A DNA stretch of 64,000 bases from Lunularia cruciata (Eukaryota > Streptophyta > Marchantiopsida > Lunulariales > Lunulariaceae). The translations under genes were made by a program, and so were the position numbers. The notes beneath the pieces are model-generated. The model saw only the letters and a list, made by a program, of their open reading frames with translations, searched no databases and was not told the origin of the DNA. Shown in pieces: positions 9,014 through 21,185 of this stretch (position 1 is the first letter of the stretch; each line of letters starts with the position of its first letter). The stretch is from assembly GCA_948567375.1 (NCBI GenBank), contig OX419755.1, positions 23,627,001 through 23,691,000 on the forward strand, in the 5' to 3' direction.

Positions 9014-11954
9014 CTGTCAAGCCTTCTCCTGTATACTTGTCTTTCCATTCATGAGTTGTCTTGTAAACTTTCCTATGCCGAGCCCACTTTCTGTACAATT
9101 TCTCCCCATTCATAGACTTAGGAGTTCCCTTTCCAAACTTCACTAGATAAGTGGTCATGTGGTGCTCTTTTGTACAAGTTTCTTAGTACTTAGTACTTCT
9201 TAGTACTTTTGTACAAGTTTCTTAGTTTCTTGTATCTGTTTGAAATGTTATGAGTTATCTAAATCATCCAAAATTTGAGCATCATGTGAGGGGATCATTC
9301 TAATCCTCTTTGTCCTCCCCGTTCTATTTATCCCCATTGACTCTCCTTTTCCTTTGGTTCCGGTGGAAGCTTCGATCGATACCATTTCAAGAAATTCTTA
9401 GAATTTAACAAGATCTAACAAGGAATTGAGACAAGTGTGATCTGATTTAGGAAATAATACACAGAATATCATCTGGAGAGTCAATATTTTCGGAACCCAA
9501 AAAGTAAGAGTTCTTTATCCTATCTCAAATATTTAATTTCAGTAATTATCAAAGTTGGTGCTCACTCAAAATTTCTAAATTTCACTGTAAGAGTCGGCGC
9601 TTGCTTGGGAGGGGATTTCTATAACAACTCCCGTTTCCGTGCACCTTTACACCCCTCCACAATCTTAGCTTGCGTGCATTTTACGAGGGAATTAGATTTT
9701 ACTTGGATTGGATAGAGAATACAAAACCACCCAAACTAGAGATCCATGAAATTCTCAAAGCTTGCAAGACAGAATTCAAATATCAGTGCACTATGGTCTT
9801 CTCTCACTGGGAAAATTCAAAATCAATGAGGTCTTTTGTGTGAATACAGTGTCAAATATTGTATTAATCCTCATAATTGTGCCATTATAATTGATCATCG
9901 TCATGATTGTCACCCAATCAGACCTGTAACCCAAGGCTCGAAGAGACCATGTATCACCCAATTTGGAGTTTTGAAATAGCCCCTAAAATTGCAAAACTAC
10001 TCGTAAAATATTTTAAAGACGTTTCCCTTTTAAGTCTTTCTGTCCAAGTACCCATAAAAATCTTAACGAATCTCTAGACTTCCCTAAAGAAACCCGTAAA
10101 CAACGCCTTAATGTAATTATGGCAAGGAAGTGAAGAACAAAATCTAGTGTAAAGCGTTCTTGTGATTCTATCATGCCGTCGACAATGAGGTTCAGGGTAG
10201 TTGGGAGTAACATACAAACTTGGAGACTCCTGGAAGGAAGGTCCTCAATCCACATCCAATAATGCTGCTACTCCCTGGGTTAAAATGAACGAAATGCCCA
10301 CAATTTAAGCAGAATTGGAAATGATTGCTCTGGTGGAAGCGTTTCCAAATCGAGTCGGTGATGACTAGCAAAGAAAAGCTATATTAGGGGATGGAGACGG
10401 TTATGTTCCAGACATAAATGACAAATTCTCGAGGTCAAAGGGGGCAAATTCTGGCGAGGAAACCTGAGGGGCCGAAACTAAGGAAACCATGAGTAATGTC
10501 GAGGACGTTGTGTGTTAGCGGCAGTAGTGGAAAAGAGAGACGGACAAATGGACAAGGAAGTTGCGTCTTTGATGAGCTTAATGGCCCCCTCCATATACTA
10601 TAAATTGAGGAAAAGGCGTACAAGGGAGAGACAAAATAGAGGTAAAATGGAGTTAGCCCCTAAATATACTATAAATTTAGGAACGGACTTAGTATATCGA
10701 TGTTATTGAGGAGATGAAGGCGGAAGACGAATGAGGATATTTGAGTCTCATATGAAAAGTAATCACGCAGTGTCAACCATTTATAACACCTATTCGTAAA
10801 ATAGTGAACCTATCTGTTGAGATTTTTATACAGTCAGAATATGAGACTAAAATGAGGAATAGAACTCAAGGAATAGAACGAAAGAACTAAAATGAGCAAC
10901 GAGTCGTATCGCGAGGGAGAATAAGAAATTTCCTCAAAATATTATTCGATAGAAAGTGCACTAGATGTAGCTTCTAGAAGGAGGAAAGGAAAGGGGGAAA
11001 AAGTTGTTCAGTTCAAACTTACGATCGTGGCCTCCAGTCTCATGGGAAAAAGTCATATTTGGAAGTTGGGCCGAAAGCTCTGAACGGAGCTTTTCTTAAA
11101 CTTTCTGCACACTGCCTCTGCCAAAACTTGGCATTCTTTTCTATCTGTTTACGAGCAGCAAGAGCACCATAGAATTCCATTTCTAGCAGGAGATATAGTT
11201 AGCAGAAATCCAAGTGCGCACCGAATGAGTGTAGCAGTGGAGAAGAAACGCCCGCCCTTCACGTCCTCATGACCACGCAAGCTTTTCGTGCGGAAGGGTT
11301 AGGCAGAATCAGGGTGGGGTTGTTTGGGTTTCTCTCGCTCTGCCAGTTCCAGACACAGATTGGGGGACAGAGGGAGACTACTTCGTGTTCTCTGGTATCA
11401 GGAACATTTGCCTTGTCCAAGGTTGGACCTGTCGCTTGACTGCAGCAAACAACCAATGAAATAGACCTGAGCCCCAATAGGGCGATTATTTTAGAGATTC
11501 AGGATGGAGCTTGTCGTGTGCTTTTGGCCAGGAATCGCAGTGTAGTAGAGGGATGCTGTTACTGCAGTACGATTCATGGTACCCAGTAGTGCTTGAACCG
11601 AGGAGCGGAGAGGATGGGAGGAGAGGGAAAGCCGGAGGAGCTTCGGTAGGAGGAGGACGAGCAGAAGAACGAAGTTTGAAGATCGATGCATTGATAGTTG
11701 TGGGACCGACACACGTGGGTGAGGTTGAGAATGGCGGAGGTTCTAACTCGGAGACATTCTTCACTTAACTCTTGACGCTTGATTCGGCCAAAGATTATGA
11801 GATGAGAGGGAAGCTGGGCCTAGCTCAGTCAGTAAAATTCTAGTCTGTCCTATCCGCCATCTACTGATGAATGTTATCTCGACCACCTCTTGTGCTGGAG
11901 CAGCACAGTCATTATAGCTCGTGCTTTCTTTAGATATTGACGCTGTTACCAAGC
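9014..11954. other. Intergenic sequence, no gene recognised
   Basis: Stops are frequent in all frames and no domain was recognised. A short local duplication (TACTATAAATTGAGGAA at ~10597 and TACTATAAATTTAGGAA at ~10667) lies here. GC content rises toward the ATL gene. Confidence 0.5.
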
Positions 11955-12040
11955 CGAGGAAGGGAAGGAAGGAAGGAAGGAGGGAAGGAAGGAAGGAAGG
12001 AAGGAAGGAAGGAGGGGGGGAGGGGAGAGGAGAGGAGAGG
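11955..12040 (+). repeat. Purine microsatellite (GGAA)n with G-rich end
   Basis: Mostly GGAA/GGGA units, ending in a run of G and GGAGA units. It lies about 900 bases upstream of the ATL coding region, so it may be in its promoter or leader. All-purine strands of this kind can form triplex or G-rich structures; no function can be shown. Confidence 0.9.
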
Positions 12041-12948
12041 TTCTACCGTTGAGCAGAAGGATCGACGCAGCTGATGTTGTTTGAGGGGCACCTAGACCAG
12101 CTCTATCTCCTTGCCTACCAGTGCCAGCTAGCTAGCTTGCGAACTTAGGATCTAGTCCAGACGAGAGCAGGGAAAGTTCCTTTGATCGGTTCTCCCCCAG
12201 TTCTCTGAGAACCCGGACGTCAGGCAAAGAACAACACAGTAGCAGAGCTGCACCCGGAGTCAGTCACAAACTCAGTCAGGAAGACAAATTATCAGAAAGA
12301 CCTGTGACTTAGATCTCCAACTCGTGGCTATACATATACTTCTGCTCGCGAGGGTGGCGTCCTCTTCGGGACATTACCCGAATAGCTACTGCATCACATG
12401 TACTACTACTAGCGTGTGGTTGAAGGACCATAAACTCAAAAGAGTCGAGTCGAGTCGAATCTCAGTTTCAGTTTCTTCTCCAACAGACAAACACGGGCCG
12501 AGTCTGCTTTAGATCTCTCTTGTTCATTTCGTTTTTTCCAGGTGTGATGCATGAGGAGAGGATTGGCTTGGCTTTGCTCAACTTGTTTCGGCTTTGTCGA
12601 TAGATGATTTCTTCTTATCTCGTGAATCTTTCCTTCCATTTCTTCCACCTTTCCGATTGCGTTGATTAGAGAGTTAGAGAACGTAGAGGAGACGAGATTT
12701 TGTTTGAGCAGAGCCAGTTGCCCGGTCAATTGCATCAGATGCAAGGAGGCTTGATTTCGTTAGAGATTACAATTGATTTGAGGAACGAGCGTGGTGAACG
12801 GGAAGAACGGGGACGGCATTATTGAAGTAGAATCCACGCATCCCCGTTATAGAGGAGAATCTACGAGCGAACGTCAAGTACAACAACAATCTGTGGCACA
12901 TCCATTGCGGTGAAGAGGGGTCGGATTACCTTGACCTGGGATTGAAAT
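12041..12948 (+). promoter_or_regulatory. Upstream region and probable long 5' leader of the ATL gene
   Basis: The sequence is mixed-composition and not repeat-derived. Short upstream reading frames are present. A pyrimidine run ending in TTTTTTCCAG at ~12541 could be a 3' splice site of a leader intron. I cannot place the transcription start. Confidence 0.35.
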
Positions 12949-15009
12949 ATGGGGGATTATACAGGGATGCGGTCGACGTCAGGCATCTTTGCAGGGATTG
13001 CCTTCTCTGTTTTAGCAACAGCTACTCCACCTACTCCTACAGGCCCCGTGGATAACACTGAGATAGCTGCGAAATTCAATCCGAGCATGGCCATTATTAT
13101 CATCGTGCTCATAAGCGCATTCTTGTTCATGGGATTCTTCTCTATTTACGTCCGAAGGTGCACAACCTCGGAGCCTGATAATATTAACACAAATCAACCA
13201 CACACTAGAGCTGCTGGAGAAAACCAGGCCCGCTCAAGTCAGGGCTTGGATAGAGCGGTGGTAGAGACACTTCCTCTGGTGGGCTACTCTCTAATCAAAG
13301 GATTGAAGGGGGGAAAGGATTTATCGGAGTGTGCTGTTTGTTTAAGCGAGTTCGAAGAGGATGAAACGCTAAGACTACTGCCAAAATGTGGCCATCTCTT
13401 CCACCCTGAATGCATTGACATGTGGTTTTTCTCGCACGCAACCTGTCCGCTTTGTCGATGTAGTCTGATTCCAGCTGCTGAAGGGAAGGAAGGAAGCACT
13501 GCAGAGGGATTCGCAACGTGGGTGAGAGTGGACTCGAGAGGAAATGTCAGCGACGGTCTCGCCATCACTATTCATGATGGGCCTCCGGCTCCACCCAATG
13601 GTTCCATTTTGGAGCTCCTCTCCCTTGAGAATGCTGAGCGGCTTCTCACCGATAGTTTGCGTAGGGATGGGGTACAGAGAATGGACGCAGGATTGGTTTC
13701 CAGAGAGGAAACGGTTGGAGAAGAACTTGCAGGAGAGCTTAGGGCACTGAATAGAGCTCTGTCGAGAAATTCGACATCATTTCGAAAAGCGGTGAGAGGA
13801 ATTGAGGCAACGGAGAGGATCGGTGCAGCCAGCGAGTCTGCACGGTTTAATCCTTCCTCGGTACCTGGACCTGCGAATGGGGCAGGGTATATTGACAAGA
13901 GGGCAAACAACAGGTCAGTGGGCTCGAGTCAGTCGTTCAATGTGTTGAGAAGATCGAGCTCTGTGGGTTCTTCAGGAAGATACATCAGACAGTTGTTCGG
14001 GCAAAATTATGCGGATTATTTCTCCCCTGAAACGGCCGGGGACGGGCTGCGGGTTGATCGGGCCAGGCTCCTGGGTGAACATCGAATGCCCACTAAAGAG
14101 ACTTCGAAATTGAGGCGAGAGAAGAGTGAAGACGTGCTCCACAATATGTTCTTCAACGAGCTTCAGAACATGACCTACACCGAGGACAGCAGGCGTGGAT
14201 CTTCTGCGTTCAGAAGTGGAGAGCTCTGGGATAGCATCGATTTGCAGAATGAAAGCGTCAGAGCAGCTCAACAAGCTGCTGGACAGGAACAGCGCCTGCT
14301 GACTTCTCAGCAGCGTACAATAAGTGGGGAATTGCCGCCCTGGCAGAGGAACTTAGACTTTCCTTCCTCTGGAAAGAGTGGAGAACTGCCACCATTGAGT
14401 AGAAACGGCGATAAAAGAGTGAGGCTCCAAGGAGAAGCAAGCGGTCCTTTGTATATTCGTAGGAAAGGCAATGGCAGCAATGGTGGAGGCGAGGGAACCC
14501 GGTCTGATCGATGGAATTTCAATATTCGTCGAACGTTCAGTCTGAGAAGAACTTTTTCCGATTCCAGAGATGAGCTAGCAAATATGTCTCAGAATGACAG
14601 TTCCAGGTGGTACTTACCTGGACCCGGAGTTCCCACCCCTCCATCTCGGCCGAAGAAGTATTCTCCCTGGGCAGCAGCAATGAAAGACAGGAGGTCGCAG
14701 TCTGCAGATCACAGTCATTCTGGCTCCGGTCCTTCTACCCCTACACCGTCACTCCCTTCTCCCTCGTCCATCTTTTCTCCCTACTCTCTTTCTCTTCCTT
14801 CTCCGACTGCGTCTCAGATTATGCACATGACCTCTTCCTCCTCACAACAGTCTACTTCCAATCTGCCCTCTCCCTCGGTCCACCTACCTCGGTCTGCTCC
14901 TAGTCTGGCTTCTCCTACTTCTGAAGCGGCTCGTATCATCGGTCACCCACAACAGCAACAGCAACAACAAGTGTCGTCTGAGTCCCAAATTCAGATCATC
15001 ACGCAATGA
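12949..15009 (+). CDS. ATL-family RING-H2 E3 ubiquitin ligase, membrane-anchored
   Basis: A 686-residue intronless protein. A hydrophobic N-terminal stretch (~12-25) precedes a transmembrane helix at ~48-67 followed by Arg-Arg-Cys. The GLD motif that defines plant ATL proteins is at 99-109 (GLDRAVVETLP). The RING-H2 domain has ligands Cys128, Cys131, Cys147, His149, His152, Cys155, Cys166 and Cys169, spacing C-X2-C-X15-C-X-H-X2-H-X2-C-X10-C-X2-C, with Trp159 at the position that contacts E2 enzymes. The C-terminal ~500 residues look disordered and are rich in Ser, Arg and Pro, with a Pro/Ser tract at ~590-650 and a poly-Gln tract near 670. Most ATLs are 200-400 residues, so this tail is unusually long. 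The family transfers ubiquitin from E2 to substrates at membranes, often in defence or stress responses; the substrate is unknown. The ATG at 12949 gives the full N-terminus before the membrane segment. Codon use is even, with no stops or repeats. Confidence 0.93.
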   Translation: MGDYTGMRSTSGIFAGIAFSVLATATPPTPTGPVDNTEIAAKFNPSMAIIIIVLISAFLFMGFFSIYVRRCTTSEPDNINTNQPHTRAAGENQARSSQGLDRAVVETLPLVGYSLIKGLKGGKDLSECAVCLSEFEEDETLRLLPKCGHLFHPECIDMWFFSHATCPLCRCSLIPAAEGKEGSTAEGFATWVRVDSRGNVSDGLAITIHDGPPAPPNGSILELLSLENAERLLTDSLRRDGVQRMDAGLVSREETVGEELAGELRALNRALSRNSTSFRKAVRGIEATERIGAASESARFNPSSVPGPANGAGYIDKRANNRSVGSSQSFNVLRRSSSVGSSGRYIRQLFGQNYADYFSPETAGDGLRVDRARLLGEHRMPTKETSKLRREKSEDVLHNMFFNELQNMTYTEDSRRGSSAFRSGELWDSIDLQNESVRAAQQAAGQEQRLLTSQQRTISGELPPWQRNLDFPSSGKSGELPPLSRNGDKRVRLQGEASGPLYIRRKGNGSNGGGEGTRSDRWNFNIRRTFSLRRTFSDSRDELANMSQNDSSRWYLPGPGVPTPPSRPKKYSPWAAAMKDRRSQSADHSHSGSGPSTPTPSLPSPSSIFSPYSLSLPSPTASQIMHMTSSSSQQSTSNLPSPSVHLPRSAPSLASPTSEAARIIGHPQQQQQQQVSSESQIQIITQ

Positions 15010-15531
15010 GTTATGTTCATTGCGCTATCATCCTGCCTAATTACTAGAAAGCCTTGTCACATTCCAATCATCATGTGTTTTGTATAGCCGTTATTCCCTC
15101 TCGTGCCTGAACTGTCTCAACTGTCCTGCAATTTTCCTTTGGGGATCTTGGCCTCAAAACAACCGTTCGTAGCGAATTGGCTGCAATTTGGAGAGCATGG
15201 GTTGTAATTACATTCATTTTGTTATGGATTTTGGAGTTGTAAACGCGTTTTGGTAGCATTGCCATTACAGTGAATCTTGCGTAAAACCGAGGAGCAGAGA
15301 GACGACTGGGGGTAGATTTATCGAGCCGGCTTGTTCCAGCTTATCTCGAAGCTAAAAACTGCGGGGCTTATCCTGCCTAAAAATGTAGAGAACTTCTGGG
15401 CAACAAGCCACCTTGCCTCTTGAAGATGATGAAGCAGTGAAGCAGCAACTGCAACTGATGAAAAGGCCTGTTGCTGCTGCAACTCAATTCTTCCCTGACA
15501 AAAGTCATCATAGATGGCGACTTTGTGTCGC
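15010..15531 (+). other. Probable 3' untranslated region of the ATL gene and start of intergenic DNA
   Basis: No reading frame continues after the TGA at 15007-15009. No canonical AATAAA is seen in the first 250 bases, so the cleavage site cannot be placed. Confidence 0.35.
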
Positions 15532-15918
15532 AAGTATGTGAATACGGGGAAGTGTAGATACGTCAAAAGTAGGACTAAATTGAACATTTTAGAAACTGAG
15601 CTACTGTACATGTTCTTCTTGATACCTCGCTGCAAATCCTGGTCAATAAACTCTCAATCGAGTTCGTCACGTCCATATCTATTCTACCTACATTTGCCTG
15701 ATGTTAAGTCTGCTCCATATAGGAGGATGTGGTGAACGGAGTGTGTAGATGCGTCAGTGAAAATAGGATTGAATTGAAACAATCTAGAAACGGAGCTACT
15801 GCACATGTTCCACTAAATACCCTTGCTGCAAACTATGCTCAATGGACTCTCAATCGAGGTGATCGCATCTACGCCTATTCTACTTATTCTTTGCTTGATG
15901 GTGCGTCTACTCCACATG
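15532..15918 (+). repeat. Tandem duplication, ~192 bp period, two diverged copies
   Basis: Unit 1 starts AAGTATGTGAATACGG at 15532 and unit 2 AGGATGTGGTGAACGG at 15724. Both contain GTGTAGATRCGTCA, GGAGCTACTG or GAGCTACTG, CATGTTC, and CTCTCAATCGAG in the same order. Neither copy keeps a shared open frame, so coding is unlikely. Confidence 0.75.
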
Positions 15919-18900
15919 GAATAGTATTGTCAACGCAGTATGCTGTTTCTACACGCAGCATGGCTAGCACTTCATTCTTTTAAGGTCGTACGACCTTCCT
16001 TCCCGAATGGGTTGAAATTCCAATTTGCCCGTTCAGTTGCTTCATTCCACTCGGTTAGTGTCTGCAACAAATGTCAGTACAACAGCTTCCTAAGAATTTT
16101 CACTCATCAGGATTTCAGTTGCGCATTGTATAAGGCTCGTCTCGCTACGTGGTCAAACTCTACCTGATACAAGCTGAGAGTTGTTACCATCAGCTTTGTA
16201 TCATCAGTCTTGGATCTCTCTTCCCCGTTACAATTGTGCCGATATTACATTTACCTTCGTGATTCATATGGAAGTAAACAATCTGGCCAGAAGACACAAG
16301 CCGGATTTCAAAAATGACTTCATTACAGTGTGTGAATATCTCTTACTTTGATGGAGCTGCCATCGATTTGGTGGTCCACCGGCTTGTTCAACAGGAGTGG
16401 GCAGGAACGTATCAGGTGGGATTTTTCGAAGCTTATTAGACACTGACGGTTTGTCTTATTAAGTTTCTTTAAACGATAGGGTCATTACCTATAGCTGTGC
16501 TAGTCTACGTTTGCATGCCTTGCATTACGAATTTCAAGTGATGAAACCCCACTCAAGATTTTGGCCTCTTGTCTTCCTGAACTGGGAAAGTTTGTTAGGT
16601 TCTAGATGAGTCACTGCCAGGTGTGTTGGTTTACAGATTCACTCTGGAAAGGGAAATCATTATCTTAGTATCGCGTCTCTTTACTTTCTACTCATGACCA
16701 TATCGAAGCAAGAAATAACGATGCGTAGAAAACTAAAGCTCTTCTGCCTTCCCTGATCAATAAGAGTTTTGGAATACACGATGAATTATGATGCAATGCC
16801 TTGTACAACACTTCGATATGACACTCAATGGCTGGTACTTCCCTCCTCTCGGTGCCACGTTACCAGCTGCTTCCTAAAGTTGACAATTAAAGGAATGGTT
16901 AGTGCACGAGCTATCGATGGTCTTTCAATCATGACTCGCTTATGCAATTATGAGTTGAGCGGTATTATAATCTATATTTTAAACAGTGTCCTCATGTGTG
17001 CACTTTCCTTCGGAGATTCTATTCATGCCATGTCGCGCTGGCCGCGAGTCAAAGGCTTCTAGAAAGGGCCACATGGCCGCCCTGAGGCGATTCTCACATA
17101 CGAGTCCCTCTCAATGACTCATCAAAGCTTTGTATGGAACATCCTGCAGTCTCTGTCTCATGAACCACAGTACATTCTCGAGGTACGAGAAGGTTCAGGG
17201 TCTTAACCTGGACGTTAATTTAGCTAGGCGGGTTCAACTGGTGACATCTGTCGAGTTTGAGCACAATCTAGATGCCCTCGACATGAAAGGACTGTACATT
17301 CCGTAAAGAGTGGAATTTGCAGACCATGAGGGACCATCGAGTTGGAGCATCCAGAGCTACACAATGGCAGTTTTCCAAGTCACTCGATGATTTGTATGCA
17401 ACCATTACCAGGATGCGATACGATTTTACTCATAACAGAGTCTTCGGCCACAAGAAATGGTACATGATAGTCTGCAGCTCGACGAGGCTCCTTGCTTGGT
17501 CTACCCTGCGAAGCCTTAAGCTGTGTCTTTTGTCGTAAGCCTACCTCTTTTGTCTCCCCCTTGTACGGCTTGATGGGTCTTCTCATCCTTCGTGTTTGCT
17601 ACGCGGTCGCCTTTTCTCGATGCCTTAAGCTGTGTCCTGTTTCGACCATGAGACACGCTGAGAGTATGTTTTACTTCTTGCATATTAATAACTTAGATAG
17701 TGGGCAAGTGTTCACTGAATAGCTTTGTATGAGCTTGTCAAGGACAGGAGTAAAGATTTTCAGCTAAAAACTTCTGTTGACTTTAAGCAAATTGACACGA
17801 TGCAAAGCGAAATGCGTATTGTCTGCCTGTTTGTCTTCTTGAAAAACGACAAGTGAGAAACGGATGCCGAAGGTTCCTCATCGATATCTGATAGGCATGA
17901 TGATACTCGGAACGCGTCACGGATTAGATCAGTCATGTCATTGCGACCTCCAAAGTTACCTCATTTGAACCCAAAATTTACCTCATTGCGGACTTTAAAA
18001 TTGCTCTGATGATCATAGAAAACCTGGAAGGCATCTTAAAGATGGGAATCGTGCACTACTTTTTCTCCTTATTAAATTTCGAGCATGCAACGCACAGGGC
18101 ATATGACGCATAGGAGCTGCCGCCATTTGAGCTGCATACCATTTCTGTGATGATTCATGTGGGCTTTAGATCTTTCTACGAGGCGATAGAAAAGGAGGAG
18201 CTTACAACGTGGGCTCCCCTGGATATGTCATGTTGTTCTGGGTACGAGTAATATGTCTCTGATTTGCTGAAAGTGCCTCTTCCAGCGGAATTTAGTGAAA
18301 ATATCAACTTTATCCTGGCTGATTGATCCCTCCACTCCGTAAATGACATGATGTGCGCAGTTCGTACTCCGATTCACCTGCTTGCAAGATTTACGCTCAA
18401 ATCATTGCAAACATTTTGGCTTTAATTTTGTAATGAAAACATACGAGATTGGAGATGTAAATACAATTGTGCCACTCATATCTAGTCCCCATAAACGAGT
18501 TAGCGGGTGAATTCAAAGTTTTGGCTCGTTTACTGACACCCTCTAGATAGTATCGTTTTCGCTTCTTCCTTTCTCTCCAGTCTGCTCCGAATCAATTATG
18601 AATTTACAGGCCAGCAAAACCGTTTCTCTTCAAGTATAATTTCAATGTGGAAAACAATTTCCCAAAGACTCAGACCTTTGTTCAAAACACAAGTAAATCA
18701 GACTTTATAACCCGTTTTGTGCAACTCAATGAGCTAATGTGATCAGTGATAGGAGGTTTCAATTGTAGATTCTGCGGAATTTCGAAGACATCAACTGGAT
18801 GGGACCACGAAATCAATTTCGGAAATCTCCAAAAAAGAATCAACACAGGAGCATGAAAATTTATGAGAATGAACTGGTACAGTCAAATTTTACGAGTCTC

Positions 18901-19199
18901 CTCGTTACATACCCGGTAACTTTCCAGAAACCCAGCCGTAAAACGATTTCCGGAGTCGCTACGGAACTACGCAAGTGTACAGTTGAAACCTCCCGATGTA
19001 TCCTGTAATCATTTGGTTCGTCTCTCAATCCTTTGAATTATGTCATTAACAATCATCGAGCAAACGCTTGGACTTTACTTCCAGTTTTCAATTGATTCTG
19101 CTCAAAGTGAATTTGTAAACAGCGACCAGCAAGGATCCCTGGTCCTTGTGGAGACAGCGCAACACTCAGAACTCCATGAACAGGGAGCGACGCGCATAG
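15919..19199. other. Intergenic sequence, no gene recognised
   Basis: Only short open stretches that do not resemble known proteins. Composition is like the other host intergenic blocks and unlike the AT-rich transposon remnants. Confidence 0.45.
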
Positions 19200-19538
19200 G
19201 AAATCAAGAAGGATGGAAATCCAATCAAGCCGTACAAGGATAGATGTAAAATAGAGCTAAGCCATATCAGACCAAATGTAGTCGATAACGGGTTAGCGGA
19301 CAAATCACCACTAAATCTAGAGACATGCCATAGATTCGATCGACATTCTGCTGACTTAGGTCCAAGGCAGCTGAATAAGCAAGGTTCGGCAATGCTTGAT
19401 ATCGTGATTAGGACCGGGATTCCTCCCGAAGGAAAGCCAAAAGATAGGGGCACTTGGAGGACAGTTGGGGCGCAGGCTGCAGAAGAACTACATAGGATCG
19501 CCTTTGTGTCACATGGAGAAGAAAAGAGAGGAATTTAG
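19200..19538 (+). other. Unexplained open stretch of ~112 codons without an ATG at its start
   Basis: Between a stop at 19197 and a stop near 19538 the frame reads protein-like: IKKDGNPIKPYKDRCKIELS near its start, LADKSPLNLETCHRFDRH in the middle and TWRTVGAQAAEELHRIAF near the end. I do not recognise the family. It could be an exon, a pseudogene remnant or chance. Confidence 0.25.
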
Positions 19539-19584
19539 AGGTCAAAGTAGACACTACCTTGAGATCTTGATGTAACGACTAGCG

Positions 19585-19845
19585 GCTCTTGGCTTGCTAG
19601 TTTAGCTGGGCTAGATTCAGATTTCGTAAAGAAAGACACAGAGCAACACGTTTCCGAACCTAAGGTTGAGTAGTCGATCGAAACGACGCCGGCAAAGATG
19701 AGATACTGAGATCTCGAAGCGGTGGACAGGGGCCGTAGGACTAGCTCGCTAGTTTAGTCGGGACAGCATAAGGTCGTAAAAGTAATGACACGTTTCAAGC
19801 TTAGGTTGTCTAGGGCCGACTCCAGAGAAGGAATTAATAGATTTT
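19585..19845 (+). repeat. Diverged direct repeat, ~151 bp spacing
   Basis: CTAGTTTAGCTGGGC at ~19599 and CTAGTTTAGTCGGGA at ~19750 are each followed at similar distances by TTCGTAAA or GTCGTAAA, GACAC, ACGTTTC and CTAAGGTTG or CTTAGGTTG blocks. Confidence 0.5.
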
Positions 19846-21185
19846 AATATCTCAGGGCAGTTTAGAGAACACGACTTCCACGCAGAGAAGAGCCTAAACA
19901 TTGAAGAAGAGGCTATCTCGACATGTTTTGAAACGTTAGGATAGTAGGTCTTTGCAAACTCACTAATCTAAATTCAAAAAACGCAAACAAAGGGAGACGT
20001 TTGTGACCAACATGGATAGTTGGTTGGATTTAGTATGGATCGTACATGGTCGATAGTTGGAGTCGGCGGTTCTCCTAGGGTTACCTCATCAGTTACTCAT
20101 TAACCCATCAGTGTACCTGAGGAAGAGGATCAAGTTGGCCCTTGCGAACAGCTCTTTTTCACCCTTTGAGTGAAGTATGGCGAATGTAGCGAAAAGCCAT
20201 GGACCGACCCCCATCGTTTCCACCCCGATTTAACTTTGTTAATCAAAGTAGAGCTATATTTGGAGTTCCGCTACATTTGGAACACTACCAGCCGCTATAC
20301 TGGAGTCCTCCTTACAGCAAGTCAAATCTGGAACCACATCTAGAGATGTTCCCACATCCACAATCTGACTAGTAACTAGTCACCGAACCCGCTGAACTAG
20401 CGTTGACGGGTACAGTCGAGCCACCCCAACCCTAATTCAAACGCAGCAGCCACCAAATTGTTAGCACCGCTAGACTGGACGCTTAGATGTAATCACGGAG
20501 CGACCTTAGAGAAACATCGAGGACAGCTAGAGTTAAATTAGTGGCACTTCATGCATTCACTCCATACTAGAAATCAATTTGTGCCGCTAAGTTCTCTTTA
20601 AGTTAGCAAGAAAGTTGAGCCGTTACACGCTGTTCTAGCTTAGCAATCATACTAAGCTGCTACATGCTGTTCTAGGTTTAAGTCATTCTGGTGCGCTAAA
20701 TGCACTTTCAGACTCGGCAGTGAGTTTGTGATGGTAAAATGCAATCTAAGGACACCATGCGCCTTTGGATCGAGTAGCTCCAACTCAAGGTCTAGTAAAG
20801 TGGGTGAAAGTGATCAGTCGAAGGTCGGCCATTTACGGGACTTTCTGTGTCCAAAAGTTCGCTTTCGCGATAATGTCATCAATTCAGTGATGTCTTGGAG
20901 GACGGTATATTACCTTAATGTTCAGTAAAGGAGCTTGAATCTTGGGATGATTTCATGGCTTCATGTGCGGTAGGTTCAGTTCAAAAGCCATCCCCGAAGA
21001 TCCAGCACACAGATTAACTACTGTAGCTTTATCGTTAGGAGGATTCCAGTATCAGCCTTGCTCCTCCGCAACCTCTAGATTAGACTAATGATCACAACTG
21101 ATTTCTCCAGGCAATGTTGAGATCTGCTTTAGTGGAGAGATTTGTGTGATATAAATTTTATCAACTTGAGACAGACGCCAATATT
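19846..21185. other. Intergenic sequence, no gene recognised
   Basis: No domain recognised and stops are frequent. A stretch near 20210-20370 has a ~50-codon open frame of proline- and tyrosine-rich character (RFNFVNQSRAIFGVPLHLEH), not identifiable. Confidence 0.4.

Noticed and set aside
12949-15009. Several reading frames of 60-112 codons overlapping the ATL gene on both strands
   Set aside because: They are shadows of one 686-codon gene with a clear RING-H2 domain.
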